Origin: DASRHD01 sp035485575 | Lineage (GTDB): Bacteria; Verrucomicrobiota; Verrucomicrobiia; Opitutales; Opitutaceae | Direction: 5' to 3' | Assembly (NCBI GenBank): GCA_035485575.1 | Contig: DATHNW010000008.1 | Location: forward strand, 1 to 64,000 | Length of the DNA stretch: 64,000 bases | Part shown: positions 8,769-16,653 of the stretch, one piece after another | How positions within the stretch are numbered: the first letter of the stretch is position 1 | Layout of the letters: every line of letters starts with the position of its first letter | Translations under genes and position numbers: made by a program | Notes under the pieces: generated by a model | The model's database searches: none | What the model was told of the DNA's origin: nothing | The model's input: the letters and a program-made list of their open reading frames with translations, nothing else

Positions 8769-9554
8769 TCAATCCGCCTTCAGCTCGAAGCGCGCGATGA
8801 TTTCCTTCGAAAGGTTTTTGTAGGCGCTGGCGCCGGGGCTGGTCGGGTCGTAGGCGAAGATGGTCTTGCCGAAGCTCGGCGCCTCGCTCAGGCGGACGGT
8901 GCGGGGGATGACCGTATCAAAAATTTTCGCCGGCGCGTAGGCCTTCACTTCGTCGACGACCTGGCGCGAGAGGTTGGTGCGCACGTCGAACATGGTCATG
9001 ATGGTGCCGCCGATTTCGAGGGCATTGTTGATGCCGGCGTTTTTCAGGCGGTCCACGACCTTGAAAATCTGCGCCAGACCCTCAAGCGCCATGTATTCGC
9101 ACTGCAGTGCGATGAGCAGGAAATCCGCCGCGGCGAGACTGTTCATCGAAAGCATGCCGAGCGCGGGCGGGCAGTCGATGATGACGACGCGGTAGCCACC
9201 ACTGTCACGCACGGGCTGGAGCACGGCGCGGAGCTTGAGCAGGTAATTCTCCGTCTGTGCCAGCTCGATCTCGGCGGCGGCGAGGTCCACCTCAGCCGGA
9301 ATGAGTGCGAGGTGCTCATAGGCTGTGGGCGTGATCATTTCGAGGGCGGAGCTTTCGCCGTTGAGCGGGCGGTAAAGGCTCCGGCCCTCCTGCTTCTCGA
9401 CGCCGAGCGCGCTGGTGGCGTTGGCCTGCGGATCGAGATCGACGAGCAGCGTGTGGATTTTCTTCTCGGCCAGCGCGGCGGCGAGGTTGACCGCGGTGGT
9501 GGTTTTGCCGACGCCCCCTTTCTGGTTGGCGATGGTGAAGACGGTGCAGGCCAT
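8769..9554 (-). CDS. ParA/Soj-family ATPase
   Basis: This is a 261-aa P-loop ATPase of the MinD/ParA superfamily, which drives chromosome or cargo partitioning. The deviant Walker A is at the extreme N-terminus (IANQKGGVGKTTTAVNLAAA), Walker A' includes VDLDPQANAT, and the Walker B region is VVIIDCPPALGMLSMN. A Soj-like C-terminus follows (SEAPSFGKTIFAYDP). The start is at MACTVFTIANQ; the open frame continues 163 codons upstream only as a shadow of the sugar permease gene. No parB lies in the window on either side, so its partner is unknown. Chromosomal Soj is the default reading; cargo positioning is an alternative. Confidence 0.9.
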   Translation of the reverse strand: MACTVFTIANQKGGVGKTTTAVNLAAALAEKKIHTLLVDLDPQANATSALGVEKQEGRSLYRPLNGESSALEMITPTAYEHLALIPAEVDLAAAEIELAQTENYLLKLRAVLQPVRDSGGYRVVIIDCPPALGMLSMNSLAAADFLLIALQCEYMALEGLAQIFKVVDRLKNAGINNALEIGGTIMTMFDVRTNLSRQVVDEVKAYAPAKIFDTVIPRTVRLSEAPSFGKTIFAYDPTSPGASAYKNLSKEIIARFELKAD

Positions 9555-9601
9555 GCCTGAGCAAACGGCGGAGGCCCCGCCGGAGTCCAGCGTGAACTGG
9601 C

Positions 9602-10465
9602 CTAGCCCTTGACCGCGCCGCTCGTCAGGCCGGAGATAAACTCCCGTTGCAGCAGCAAAAACAGGCACAGCATGGGCGCGATGGAAACGAGTGTGCTGGC
9701 GGTGATGAGGCCGTAATCGTCCGCATAAAGGCCTTTGAGGTTGGTATTGGCCACGGAAAGCGGCAGCAGCTCGGGCCGCTGCAAAATCACCTGCGGGCCG
9801 ATGAAATTGTTCCATGCGCCTAGAAAGGTGAGGAGCAGAAAGGCCCCGATCATCGGCCGCACCAGCGGCAGGACGATGGTGAAGAAGATCCGCAGCTCGC
9901 CCGCGCCATCGATGCGCGCCGAGTCGATCAGCTCGGTCGGCACGGTGTTTAGCATGGCCTGGCGGAACAGAAACAGGCCGAAGGCGGGGGCGAGCCCTGG
10001 TAGCAGCAGGCCGGTGTAAGTGCCCAGCAGTCCGAGCCGCCAAATGATCTGGTAACCGGGCGCGATCAAGAGCGTGCCGGGGACGATCAGCGCGGCGAGC
10101 ACGAGCCAGGTGATCGGGCCGCGTCCGCGAAAGGGAAATTTGGCGAGCGCGTAGCCGCCCATCGCGCAGAACAGCGTGGCGAGCGTGCTGGTCACCGAGG
10201 AGATGAAAAACGAATTCACCAGCGCGCGGGCCGTGCCGAATTCGCGGAAAAGCCGGAGGAAATTCCCCAGCGTCAGCCGGTTCCAGGCAATGCCGAAGAG
10301 GCCGTCGCCCCGCGGCAGAAACAGGCCGGAAAAGAAATCCTGAGGCGCCTTGAGCGCCGCCGTGAGCATCCAGGCAAAGGGAATGAGCGTGAGCGCGGCG
10401 AAAAACACGAGGGCCGCATAAATGGGTGCCAGGGCAACGCGGTGCAGGACGGGTGGGCGGGCCAT
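9602..10465 (-). CDS. Carbohydrate ABC transporter permease (MalG type)
   Basis: This 287-aa membrane protein belongs to the binding-protein-dependent transport family. It starts at MARPPVLHRVALAPIYAALV and has six predicted membrane segments. The EAA loop that contacts the ATPase is ELIDSARIDGAGELRIFFTI. It follows the MalF-type permease by one base. The tail SGLTSGAVKG is typical of MalG-like proteins. The cognate ATPase (MsmX/MalK type) is not in this operon, so a shared ATPase encoded elsewhere is likely. Confidence 0.93.
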   Translation of the reverse strand: MARPPVLHRVALAPIYAALVFFAALTLIPFAWMLTAALKAPQDFFSGLFLPRGDGLFGIAWNRLTLGNFLRLFREFGTARALVNSFFISSVTSTLATLFCAMGGYALAKFPFRGRGPITWLVLAALIVPGTLLIAPGYQIIWRLGLLGTYTGLLLPGLAPAFGLFLFRQAMLNTVPTELIDSARIDGAGELRIFFTIVLPLVRPMIGAFLLLTFLGAWNNFIGPQVILQRPELLPLSVANTNLKGLYADDYGLITASTLVSIAPMLCLFLLLQREFISGLTSGAVKG

Positions 10466-10466
10466 G

Positions 10467-11357
10467 TCAGTCCTCCTGTTTCCGGGCGAGGCGGCGCTGG
10501 ATGATCGCGGCCAGCATGAGCAGTACGGCCAGCACCCAGCCGACGGCGCTGGCATAGCCGAGGTCGCCGATGATGAAGCCGTTTTCGTAAAGATACATCA
10601 CGATGGTGAGGCCGCGGTTGTCCGGCCCTCCGCCGCTGTTGAACATCACCCAGGGCAGCTCGAAAAGCTGGAAACTGCTGATGATGGACAACAACATCAC
10701 GAAGCCCGCGACCGGCCGGATTTCAGGCAGCACGATGTGGCGAAAGCGCTGCCATGGGCCGGCGCCGTCGAGGCTGGCCGCCTCGATCAGCTCGGCGGGA
10801 ACGTCTTGCAGGGCGGCGAGGAAATAGATCATGCCAAATCCCGCCTGCATCCACAGCGCTGCCAGGATGAGCGAGCTCATGACATGGTCCTGCATCCAGG
10901 CAAATTCAGGATCGAACGATGGGAAGAGCGCATGCAGCACCTGGTTCACGATTCCGGTGTGCGCCTGGAAAAGCAGGTAGAAGATCACGCCCACGAACAC
11001 GGTGCCGACCAGGGAGGGCGCGAAGAAAATCAAGCGGAACAGGATGCGGCCCCGCAGGCCGGGGCGGTTCAGCAGCAGCGCGAGGACGAGAGCGGCGGGC
11101 ATTTGCAGCAGGACCGAGCCGAAGGTGAAGAGGGTGGTGTTGCGGAGCGCCTTCCAGAAGAGCGGATCGCGGAGGAGGAAGGAGAAATTGGCCAGCCCGA
11201 CAAAGGCGGCGCGCCTCGGGCCATAGGTCTGCTGGAACGACAGCACCAGCGACTGGACCAGCGGCCACGCGGTGAATGCGAAAAAAATCAGCAGAAAAGG
11301 CGCGAGAAAGAGCCACGGTGCCCAGGCGGGATAGCTGCGGAGGGAGGTGGGTTTCAC
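10467..11357 (-). CDS. Carbohydrate ABC transporter permease (MalF type)
   Basis: The protein is 296 aa with six membrane segments and the EAA loop ELIEAASLDGAGPWQRFRHI. It starts with GTG at 11357, which overlaps the TGA of the binding-protein gene as GTGA, so translation is probably coupled. It forms the heterodimeric channel with the MalG-type permease that follows. The sugar cannot be read from the sequence. Confidence 0.92.
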   Translation of the reverse strand: MKPTSLRSYPAWAPWLFLAPFLLIFFAFTAWPLVQSLVLSFQQTYGPRRAAFVGLANFSFLLRDPLFWKALRNTTLFTFGSVLLQMPAALVLALLLNRPGLRGRILFRLIFFAPSLVGTVFVGVIFYLLFQAHTGIVNQVLHALFPSFDPEFAWMQDHVMSSLILAALWMQAGFGMIYFLAALQDVPAELIEAASLDGAGPWQRFRHIVLPEIRPVAGFVMLLSIISSFQLFELPWVMFNSGGGPDNRGLTIVMYLYENGFIIGDLGYASAVGWVLAVLLMLAAIIQRRLARKQED

Positions 11358-12748
11358 GGCTGGCTGGCGAGGAAGACGTTGCGGGCGATGAGACGTTCCA
11401 TGTCGGCTTGTGCGCGACCGAGCAGGCGGCGCGCCTCGGGCTCGAGTTCCCCGGCGTCGTAGCGGTTCTCCCGGGTGGCGTAATCACACAGTGAAACGAG
11501 CGCGTCGTCGAATTTTTCCAGGGCCAGGGTGTTGTAGGGCGATGACGAGCGCAGCGGCACATCGGGGGCCTGGGCGATGAAGAGCTCGCCGATTTTCTGG
11601 CCGCAGAAAAACGGGTCGGGCTGGTGGTAAACCGGAAGCGACCAGTTGGATTTCACCGGCGAGATGATGCAGATGCCGCGAAACAGCGCCTCCGCCGATT
11701 GCGGCGAAAGGTAGAGATATTTGGCGATGGCCCAGCTTTTTTCAAAATCAGGCGCGGTTTTGGCGATGCCGATCATCGTGCCGCCCAGCACGGTGGTGTG
11801 GCGGCCACCCTTTTCCCAGGCCGGCAGGGGCATGAGTTTGATCTTTCCGGAGAGTGTGGGCATATGCTGCTTCCAGGCGCCGGCGAGCCAGTCCGGCATG
11901 ACGGACGCAATCACGGTGCCTCGGACGCGCATGGCATCGCCGGCGGCGGTGTTTTCCGGCGCGTCCACGCACATGCGCCGCGGTCCGACCAGCCAGGTTG
12001 CCAGGCGGGCGAGGACGTGCGCATTGAGTTCGGAGTCGAGCACCGGGCGCTTCTGTCCGTCGAAAAGCTCGCCGCCGGCCTGCAAGAGGAGCGCCTCGAT
12101 GAGTTCAGCCTGCAGGGGCGAAGTCGACAGATTGAGGAGAAAACGGTCGGGCCGGCCGTCGCCGTCGAGATCCTTGATCAGCGGGCTGAGGACGCGGTAG
12201 AAATCATCCCAGGTTTCGATTTTCGAGACGTCAATGCCCGCTGCCTCCACGAGGTCGGCCCGATAGGCGAGCAGCACGGGATGCACATCGTGCGGAATGC
12301 CAAAAATGCGTCCATGCGAGGTCCATGGGCTGAAGGAAGGGGCGTTGATCTGTTCCAACAGGCCCTCGTCCCGCAAATGGTCGGTGAGGTCGACGAAGCC
12401 GACATCGTCGAACGTGCCGGTGAAAGTCGGCCCAATCATGTTGCGCTCGACCTCAATCAGGTCGCCCACCGGCGTGCCGGCGAGAAAACCCGAGAGCAGG
12501 CGGCGCTGAAAGGCATGATATTCAAACAATCCGAGATGGGCGCGATTGTCGGGGTGCAGGCGGTTCCATTGGGCCAGCTCGCGTTTGTAGATCTCGGCAT
12601 GTCGCGGGGTGTAAATCCACACCGCCTGTCCCTCCAGTCCGGGCAATGGCCGGAAGATGATCACGAGCGTGGAGAGACCCGCGATCAACAGGATGATGCA
12701 TCCCCCGGGCGACAAGACCATCAGCATCCGGCCAAAAATCGATTTCAT
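11354..12748 (-). CDS. Extracellular solute-binding protein of the sugar ABC importer, probably membrane-anchored
   Basis: This 464-aa protein is a family 1 (MalE-like) binding protein and first gene of the importer operon. The N-terminus has one long hydrophobic stretch (GGCIILLIAGLSTLVIIF) followed by Arg-Pro. No lipobox or clear signal peptidase I site follows, so an uncleaved anchor is likely. Recognisable binding-protein features are GIPHDVHPVLLAYRADLVEAA and TWDDFYRVLSPLIKDLDGDG. An alternative ATG at 12766 adds MPRPSC. Its substrate is probably an oligosaccharide, inferred from family only. Confidence 0.85.
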   Translation of the reverse strand: MKSIFGRMLMVLSPGGCIILLIAGLSTLVIIFRPLPGLEGQAVWIYTPRHAEIYKRELAQWNRLHPDNRAHLGLFEYHAFQRRLLSGFLAGTPVGDLIEVERNMIGPTFTGTFDDVGFVDLTDHLRDEGLLEQINAPSFSPWTSHGRIFGIPHDVHPVLLAYRADLVEAAGIDVSKIETWDDFYRVLSPLIKDLDGDGRPDRFLLNLSTSPLQAELIEALLLQAGGELFDGQKRPVLDSELNAHVLARLATWLVGPRRMCVDAPENTAAGDAMRVRGTVIASVMPDWLAGAWKQHMPTLSGKIKLMPLPAWEKGGRHTTVLGGTMIGIAKTAPDFEKSWAIAKYLYLSPQSAEALFRGICIISPVKSNWSLPVYHQPDPFFCGQKIGELFIAQAPDVPLRSSSPYNTLALEKFDDALVSLCDYATRENRYDAGELEPEARRLLGRAQADMERLIARNVFLASQP

Positions 12749-12849
12749 ACAGGACGGGCGAGGCATCAGCGGACGAGCCGGAGACCGCCATCGTTAAACG
12801 CAGGTGGGACGCTTGGGGTTTTAAAGGGAGGCTTTCGCCCTGAAAGACT

Positions 12850-12924
12850 TGGAGGCGCGGGTCGGAATCGAACCGACGCATAGAGGTTTTGCAGACCTCG
12901 GCCTTACCACTTGGCTACCGCGCC
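12850..12924 (-). tRNA. tRNA-Cys (anticodon GCA)
   Basis: The 75-nt cloverleaf reads on the minus strand with a 7-bp acceptor stem GGCGCGG/CCGCGCC and anticodon arm GAGGT-CTGCAAA-ACCTC, giving anticodon GCA. The T arm has GGTTCGATTCC. The discriminator is U73, as expected for tRNA-Cys, and the CCA end is encoded in the DNA (12850-12852). Confidence 0.97.
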
Positions 12925-13078
12925 CTGAGCAGGTCGCGCAACTTGCAGGAAAAAAATCACCCTCGCAAGTGCCGATTATGCCGGGGCTCGATTCTCTGTC
13001 GCGACCTTTGCGCTAGGCCGGGCGGCTTGAACATGGGCCCCGTCCAAGCCGTCAGGGGGCGAGCATGCGGATCAAAGC

Positions 13079-13921
13079 TCAGCTCGCGAAGAAGGGATTG
13101 TGTTTTTTTTCCTGTGCCACCGTGGTGAGCGGGCCATGGCCGGGGGCGATCACGGTGTCGCGGGGCAGGGTGAGGATCTTTTTCACGTCGTTCTGATATT
13201 GTTCCGCAAAGTGCTCCTTGCTGCCGCCGATCGAGCTGGCAAAGAGCGAATCGCCGACGATGGCGAGCGGCCGGCTCAGGCCGGTGATGAAGAAGGTTGT
13301 CTGGCCCGGCGAATGGCCCGAGGTGAGCAGGGTTTTCACGGCGAGGCCGCCGAGATGAAAATGGGCGTTTTCCTTGAAGCGTTGCGAGCCGTGGAAAGGT
13401 GCAGGCTCGTGTTCGCTCGCCCAGACATCGGCGCCGGTGGTGGCGGCCAGGCGGCCCAGGTCGGCGACATGATCCTCATGAGTATGCGTGAGAAAAATAT
13501 ACATCATGATGAGCTTTTCCGTCTCGATGAACTCAAGCATGCGAAAGCAGTTTGCGCCGGTGTCAAAGGCGGCGGCGGTGCGGGTGTGCGTGTCCCAGAC
13601 GAGGTAGCTGTTGACCCGTATGTCCAGGCTGATCCCTTCGTGCGGGAAATGGGTGTTGAACATCGCGAAGCCGTGGGGAAAAACCGGCTGTTCGGGATAC
13701 CAGGATTTTTTAGCGAGTGCTTCAAGCGCGTTGGGCGCAAGGTGAAGGGGGCGGCCCACGCGGTGAATGACGGGAAGGAGAGGATCCCCGCGCTTGACGG
13801 CGGTGAGTTCTTCAAGGCTGACGCCAGCCTTGGCCGCAAGCTGCTCGTCGGAGAGCTTGAGCCCGCGCTGGGCCTTGTTGATGACGTCGTTGAAATCGTC
13901 TTCGAGCGGGATACGGGACAT
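13079..13921 (-). CDS. MBL-fold metallo-hydrolase with N-terminal helix-turn-helix-like domain
   Basis: The 280-aa protein has two parts. Residues ~10-45 resemble an XRE-type HTH (LSDEQLAAKAGVSLEELTAVK). Residues ~85-280 form a glyoxalase II-like metallo-beta-lactamase domain with the metal motif HTHEDH at 146-151 and further ligands H203 (SGHSPGQ), D224 (GDSLF) and H262 (PGHGP). It is probably a cytosolic thioester or related hydrolase. The HTH part may be a fold relic or a real DNA-binding module; I cannot tell from sequence. The start at 13921 excludes a long upstream shadow that is antisense to the SDR gene. Confidence 0.88.
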   Translation of the reverse strand: MSRIPLEDDFNDVINKAQRGLKLSDEQLAAKAGVSLEELTAVKRGDPLLPVIHRVGRPLHLAPNALEALAKKSWYPEQPVFPHGFAMFNTHFPHEGISLDIRVNSYLVWDTHTRTAAAFDTGANCFRMLEFIETEKLIMMYIFLTHTHEDHVADLGRLAATTGADVWASEHEPAPFHGSQRFKENAHFHLGGLAVKTLLTSGHSPGQTTFFITGLSRPLAIVGDSLFASSIGGSKEHFAEQYQNDVKKILTLPRDTVIAPGHGPLTTVAQEKKHNPFFAS

Positions 13922-14039
13922 GGAGGGAACCTGTCTAATGACCGGGAGGAGGTTTGCCCAGCGATAAACGGCGGGCAGGGCGGAATAGGCCGGTTTCGCG
14001 TTGCCAATCGGTGCCGTGCGGGGCTTGCATGGCGTTCCC

Positions 14040-14828
14040 ATGAACCCACACGAGTATCTCTCCACGTTTTTTTCATTGAATGGCAAGGTCGCGGTCGTCA
14101 TCGGCGGCACCGGCGAGTTGTGCGGCGCGATGGCCGAGGGCCTCGCCGGGGCGGGCGCGGAGGTCGTGCTCGTGGGCCGCAACGAGGAGAAGGCGCGTGC
14201 ACGCCTTGAAAAAATCCACGGGCAGGGCGGCAAGGCGTATTTTCTGCCCGCGGAGGCGAGCAGCAAGGCCGAGCTGGAAGCGCTGCTGGCGGGCGTGCTG
14301 GCGCGATCGAAGCGTGTCGACATCGTCATCAACGGCGCAGGTGTGAATTCGCCGACGCCGTTCCTCGACATCGGCGAGGAGGAGTTCGACCGCATCATGC
14401 GCATCAACATGAAGGGCGTGTTTCTCGGCTGCCAGGTTTTCGGCAAATACCTTGTCGAGCGCGGCGAAGGCGGATCGATCATCAACCTTGGCTCGATGTC
14501 GGGCCTCGTGCCGCTGTCGCGCGTTTTCACCTATTCGGCCAGCAAGGCCGCGGTGCACAATCTGTCAAAAAATCTGGCCCGTGAATGGGCGCCGAAACGC
14601 GTGCGCGTGAACGTGGTGGTGCCCGGATTTTTTCCCGCGGAGCAAAATCGCAAGGTGCTTACGCCCGACCGGGTTGCGTCCATCATGGGGCATACCCCGA
14701 TGAAACGCTTTGGCGAGGCGCGCGAGCTGGTCGGCGTGACTTTATTGCTGGCGAGCGACGGCGCAGGCAGCTTCATCACCGGTGCCGAAATTGTCGTCGA
14801 CGGCGGTTATCACGCGATGACGATTTGA
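14040..14828 (+). CDS. Short-chain dehydrogenase/reductase (gluconate/mannonate type)
   Basis: The protein is 262 aa, typical for classical SDRs. The NAD(P)-binding motif is GGTGELCGAMAEGLA near residues 22-36, NGAG is present, and the catalytic Tyr-Lys is in YSASKAAV with Ser in NLGSMSG. The C-terminus GAEIVVDGGYHAM is standard. By overall pattern it resembles D-mannonate/gluconate oxidoreductases, which would suit use of uronic acids released from polysaccharides, but substrate assignment is inference. The start MNPHEYLS was preferred to ATG 14001. Confidence 0.9.
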   Translation: MNPHEYLSTFFSLNGKVAVVIGGTGELCGAMAEGLAGAGAEVVLVGRNEEKARARLEKIHGQGGKAYFLPAEASSKAELEALLAGVLARSKRVDIVINGAGVNSPTPFLDIGEEEFDRIMRINMKGVFLGCQVFGKYLVERGEGGSIINLGSMSGLVPLSRVFTYSASKAAVHNLSKNLAREWAPKRVRVNVVVPGFFPAEQNRKVLTPDRVASIMGHTPMKRFGEARELVGVTLLLASDGAGSFITGAEIVVDGGYHAMTI

Positions 14829-15162
14829 GTCCTCTTTATTGTAAATTTGTATCCCGGCTCCGGCGGGTTGGTTGATTTGTGATAGTTGGAATGCGATTTT
14901 AAATAGTCCGGTTTCTCCGCCTGCCGTGCCGTTTTTTTGCCGGGGAGGAGAGGGGTGGATGATTAATAAATGGCTACCCGATTATTTATATTTCGAGGGA
15001 ATGTTTTTTAAAAAAAATCACATCACATTGGATGACAATATCTTAATATAAATCTATAAATCCTTTAAAGTATTTGTGGAACCTCAGGATTTATCGATTG
15101 GAAGCCTGATCATAAATATAGGCTTGTATGATGGATGTTAATGTTTTTTTTGAAACATCCCT
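14829..15162. promoter_or_regulatory. AT-rich intergenic region with two hairpins upstream of the HTH gene
   Basis: This 334-bp gap is far richer in A+T than its surroundings, especially 14965-15160. It has several TATA-like stretches (tatctta, atataaat, tataaatc). Two hairpins lie just before the next start: aagcct (15102-15107) with aggctt (15120-15125), and ggatgtt (15133-15139) with aacatcc (15154-15160). The second ends two bases before the ATG at 15163. No ORF with family resemblance is seen. The region probably holds the promoter and a structured 5' leader. Confidence 0.55.
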
Positions 15163-15534
15163 ATGGTCACGGACAAAATCAAACAACTCACCGAATATCA
15201 ACAGAAGGTGGAAAAACTCAAGAAGACGGTCGCCGGTCAGCTGAAGCAAGCGCTGGCTTCGCTGCACAAGAAATACGGCTTTGCCACAACTCACGATCTC
15301 ATCAAGGCGCTCAGGGATTTTGCTGGCGGCAAGAGCGTCGCCCGCGTTGCCAAATCTGCTGGCGGAAAAAAGCGCAAGCGCGCCAAGATCACGCCGGAGA
15401 TGAAGCAGAAGCTGAAGTCCCAGGTCGAGGCGGGCAAGACCGGCACGGAGATCGCCAAGTCCCTCGGTATCTCGCTGCCCAGCGTGCAGAATATCAAGAA
15501 AGAGCTCGGACTGGTGAAGGCTCGCAAGAAATAA
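15163..15534 (+). CDS. Small basic coiled-coil/helix-turn-helix DNA-binding protein
   Basis: The protein is 123 aa and very basic. Residues 1-40 form a predicted coiled coil (KIKQLTEYQQKVEKLKKTV), and residues ~40-55 form a helix (FATTHDLIKALRDF). A Lys/Arg-rich hinge (GGKKRKRAK) follows, then a C-terminal recombinase-like HTH around 80-115 (GTEIAKSLGISLPSVQNIKK). This layout of an oligomerising N-terminus, basic linker and C-terminal DNA reader resembles nucleoid-associated or small regulatory proteins, but I do not recognise a named family. It has its own AT-rich leader and terminator, so it is a single-gene unit. Confidence 0.8.
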   Translation: MVTDKIKQLTEYQQKVEKLKKTVAGQLKQALASLHKKYGFATTHDLIKALRDFAGGKSVARVAKSAGGKKRKRAKITPEMKQKLKSQVEAGKTGTEIAKSLGISLPSVQNIKKELGLVKARKK

Positions 15535-15561
15535 GCCGCGCCTTTTGCCTTTGCTTTCATG

Positions 15562-15584
15562 GCCCCGCCTTGGCGGGGCTTTTT
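15562..15584 (+). terminator. Rho-independent terminator after the HTH gene
   Basis: An 8-bp GC stem (gccccgcc with ggcggggc) with a two-base loop is followed by a run of T (ttttt). It lies 27 bp after the stop codon. Confidence 0.85.
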
Positions 15585-15628
15585 GTTTGCCAGCACGGCC
15601 CCGGCATGGGGACGCTGCGTACTCGCCG

Positions 15629-16543
15629 ATGACCGCCTCTTTCATTCAGGCCAACACCAATGGCCGCCTGCACGACGCCCGTGAGCCGTCGATCTCACCG
15701 CTCAACCGCGGCTTTCTCTATGGCGATGCCATCTATGAAGTCTGGCGCACCTACCACGGCGTTCTCTTCGCGTGGGAGGAGCACTGGCGCCGGTTGGAAC
15801 GCTCCGCCGCCGCTTTGCATCTGACGCTGCCGTTTGCACCAGCGGCGGCACTGGTTGAAATCAAGCGCACGGCCGCCGCATTTTTCGCCGCCACCGGCGC
15901 GCAGCCCGAGGTGTACGTCCGCTTGCAGATCACCCGTGGCGGCGGCGCCATCGGTCTCGACCCGGCGCTGGCCGACCGGCCCGATTTCGCCCTGCTCGTG
16001 CAGCCCAACCCGGCCTGGACGCCGCGGCAACTCGCGGGCCTGCAGCTTTCCCTTGCGACGGGCTTGCGGCGCAATCCCGTCGCCGCGCTCAGCCCGGCTT
16101 GGAAAACGGGCAATTATCTCAACAATATCCTCTGCCTGCGCGAGGCCCGGGCGCGCGGGGCGGATGAGGTCGTCATTATCAATCTGGCCGGCGAAGTCAC
16201 CGAGGCCGCCGTCTCGAACATCGCGTTTGTCCGGGCCGGCGAGGTCATCACTCCGCCGATGGAGGCCGGCATCCTCGGCGGCATCACCCGGCAGCTGCTG
16301 CTGGAGAAAATCGCCACCGCCGCCGGCGTGCCCATCCGCGAGGTCGCGGTGCGGCCGGAGGATTTCGCCCGTATGGACGAATGTTTCCTGCTTTCGAGCA
16401 CCAAGGATGTCTCCGCGGTCGGCGTCATCGACGGCACGCGCTTCAAGACCGGCGACGACACCGTCACGATGCGGCTCAAGCGAGCCTTTGCGAATCATGC
16501 CCGCGCCTATGCGGAGGCCCATCCTGAACTGCGCGTGGCCTGA
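15629..16543 (+). CDS. Class IV PLP-dependent aminotransferase / aminodeoxychorismate lyase family
   Basis: This 304-aa protein is of the BCAT / D-amino acid aminotransferase / PabC fold. The N-terminal pattern is PLNRGFLYGDAIYEVWRTY. The PLP lysine is in AWKTGNYLNNILC, and VTEAAVSNIAFV and GILGGITRQLLLE are conserved cofactor-binding segments. The lack of clear subgroup motifs leaves branched-chain transamination, D-amino acid transamination or PabC-like lyase open. The start MTASFIQANTNG was chosen; the frame extends upstream through the preceding terminator. The next gene begins 110 bp later. Confidence 0.88.
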   Translation: MTASFIQANTNGRLHDAREPSISPLNRGFLYGDAIYEVWRTYHGVLFAWEEHWRRLERSAAALHLTLPFAPAAALVEIKRTAAAFFAATGAQPEVYVRLQITRGGGAIGLDPALADRPDFALLVQPNPAWTPRQLAGLQLSLATGLRRNPVAALSPAWKTGNYLNNILCLREARARGADEVVIINLAGEVTEAAVSNIAFVRAGEVITPPMEAGILGGITRQLLLEKIATAAGVPIREVAVRPEDFARMDECFLLSSTKDVSAVGVIDGTRFKTGDDTVTMRLKRAFANHARAYAEAHPELRVA

Positions 16544-16653
16544 GCGGCCGGGCGCGACCTGCTTTTATTCCATAAAATTTTCCCTGCGCAATTCGCAAGA
16601 GGGTTGAATCGCGGGTGAAGGTGGCTACAACCACGACCAACCATATTCATTCG

